A stretch of 22,109 nucleotides of DNA. It comes from FEN-727 sp036508635 (GTDB taxonomy: Bacteria > Actinomycetota > Geothermincolia > Fen-727 > Anoxymicrobiaceae). Position 1 is the stretch's first letter; each line of letters opens with the position of its first letter. Made by a program: the position numbers and the translations under genes. Positions 21,362-22,109 of the stretch are shown piece by piece. The notes under the pieces are model-generated. The model saw only the letters and a list, made by a program, of their open reading frames with translations. It had not been told where the DNA came from and did no database searches. Where the stretch lies: positions 1 to 22,109 of the forward strand of contig DATCGY010000313.1 in the NCBI GenBank assembly GCA_036508635.1, read 5' to 3'.

Positions 21362-22109
21362 TCAGCCGAGCAGGCCGCCACCGTCGGCAAGGATCGTTTC
21401 GCCCGTCAGGAAGCTGGATGCATCAGAAGCCAGGAAGACGGCAAGGCCGGCTATCTCGGTGGGCTCGGCCATTCTGCCCAGCGGTGTCTTGGCCGTGGCC
21501 ATCTTCAGTATGTCTTCGTTGGCCCACAGCGCCTGGCTGAAGTGAGTCTTGACAAGCCCAGGGGCGATACCGTTTACCCTGATACCGCGCGGCCCCCATT
21601 CCTGGGCGAATGACTTGGTCACCATGTCGAGCCCGGCCTTGCTGATGCTATACATCCCGAGCATCGGCGTCGGCTTGACCGCGGCCTCGGTGCTCAGGTT
21701 GATGACCGAGCCGCCTCCCTTTGCGAGCATGACCTCGCCGACCATCTTAGTCAGGAAGAAGACGCCCTTGAGGTTGACGTTCATTATCTGGTCCCAAGCT
21801 TTTTCCTCGGCATCCATGAGCGGCGCGAAGACGGGGTTGGTCGCGGCGTTGTTGACGAGGATGTCGATAGTGCCGTAAGCATCAACGGCGCCATCGACTA
21901 TGCCTTTGAGAGACTCTATCTTGCCCATGTGGGCGGGGATACACGTCGCCTCTCCGCCCGCCGCTTCAATTTTTTCCTTGACCGCGTTGAGGCCTTCGAT
22001 CTTTCGGCTGGAGAGAACGACCTTCGCCCCGTACTCGGCCAGAGCCATCGCGATCGCCTCGCCGATACCACGGCTTCCGCCCGTCACCACAGCCACCTTC
22101 CCGGTCAGG
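21362..22109 (-). CDS. Short-chain dehydrogenase/reductase (5' end outside window)
   Basis: The frame enters from the right edge as LTGKVAVVTGG, which is the usual opening of a classical SDR, so only a few N-terminal residues are missing. The GTG near 22096 is internal and not the start. Visible motifs: cofactor loop TGGSRGIG, NNA (DILVNNAATN), catalytic Ser in VINLSTEAA, YSISK (catalytic Tyr and Lys), the PG motif at IAPGLVKT, and the C-terminal ADGGGLLG. The SSRK after the second strand favours NADP(H). It probably reduces or oxidises a hydroxyacyl or ketone substrate. It is convergent with the DUF169-like gene. Confidence 0.92.
   Translation of the reverse strand, partial: LTGKVAVVTGGSRGIGEAIAMALAEYGAKVVLSSRKIEGLNAVKEKIEAAGGEATCIPAHMGKIESLKGIVDGAVDAYGTIDILVNNAATNPVFAPLMDAEEKAWDQIMNVNLKGVFFLTKMVGEVMLAKGGGSVINLSTEAAVKPTPMLGMYSISKAGLDMVTKSFAQEWGPRGIRVNGIAPGLVKTHFSQALWANEDILKMATAKTPLGRMAEPTEIAGLAVFLASDASSFLTGETILADGGGLLG

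Overview
The window looks like chromosomal DNA from a GC-rich, probably anaerobic bacterium. A deep-branching actinobacterial lineage is my best guess. The hints are the secreted protein repeats with AHNS(V/L)G and ER(A/S)MYI motifs, the rubrerythrin, paired thiolase/DUF35 genes, frequent GTG/TTG starts with strong GGAGG sites, and phosphate boxes resembling the Streptomyces PHO box (11-bp direct repeats with a GTTCACC-like core). Taxonomy is inference. I saw no rRNA, tRNA, CRISPR array or intact transposon.

Layout. 1-4325 (plus strand): the end of a repeat-containing surface protein, a YkgJ-like cysteine-cluster protein, two tandem single-domain response regulators each with its own TATAAT promoter, a DMT-type membrane transporter and a HAD phosphatase. 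4326-4658: an AT-rich patch with short direct repeats and a 30-codon ORF coupled to the next gene. 4659-6377: a large secreted protein with two IPT/TIG-like domains, closed by a strong bidirectional terminator. 6471-9822 (minus strand): a four-gene operon in the order DUF35, thiolase-like, thiolase-like, DUF35, in which both thiolase-like proteins lack the usual nucleophilic cysteine.

10055-17017 is a complete phosphate-starvation module: phoP-like regulator, phoR-like kinase, pstS, pstC, pstA, pstB and phoU. A methylglyoxal synthase gene (mgsA) is divergent from the regulator. The mgsA/phoP intergenic region holds four 11-bp repeats of CTTMACC type, oriented toward mgsA. The pstS upstream region holds a second 11-bp-periodic series in the same orientation relative to its gene. 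I infer that mgsA belongs to the Pho regulon. This makes biochemical sense because the enzyme releases inorganic phosphate from dihydroxyacetone phosphate and is classically inhibited by phosphate.

17043-19529 (minus strand) encodes RCK/TrkA-type potassium-channel regulators with no TrkH/KtrB pore gene in view. One is intact, one is split by a single-base frameshift, and between them lies a P-type ATPase remnant that keeps only the two ends of the protein. 19851-22109 holds a rubrerythrin, a DUF169-like protein and, on the minus strand, an SDR oxidoreductase that runs off the window edge.
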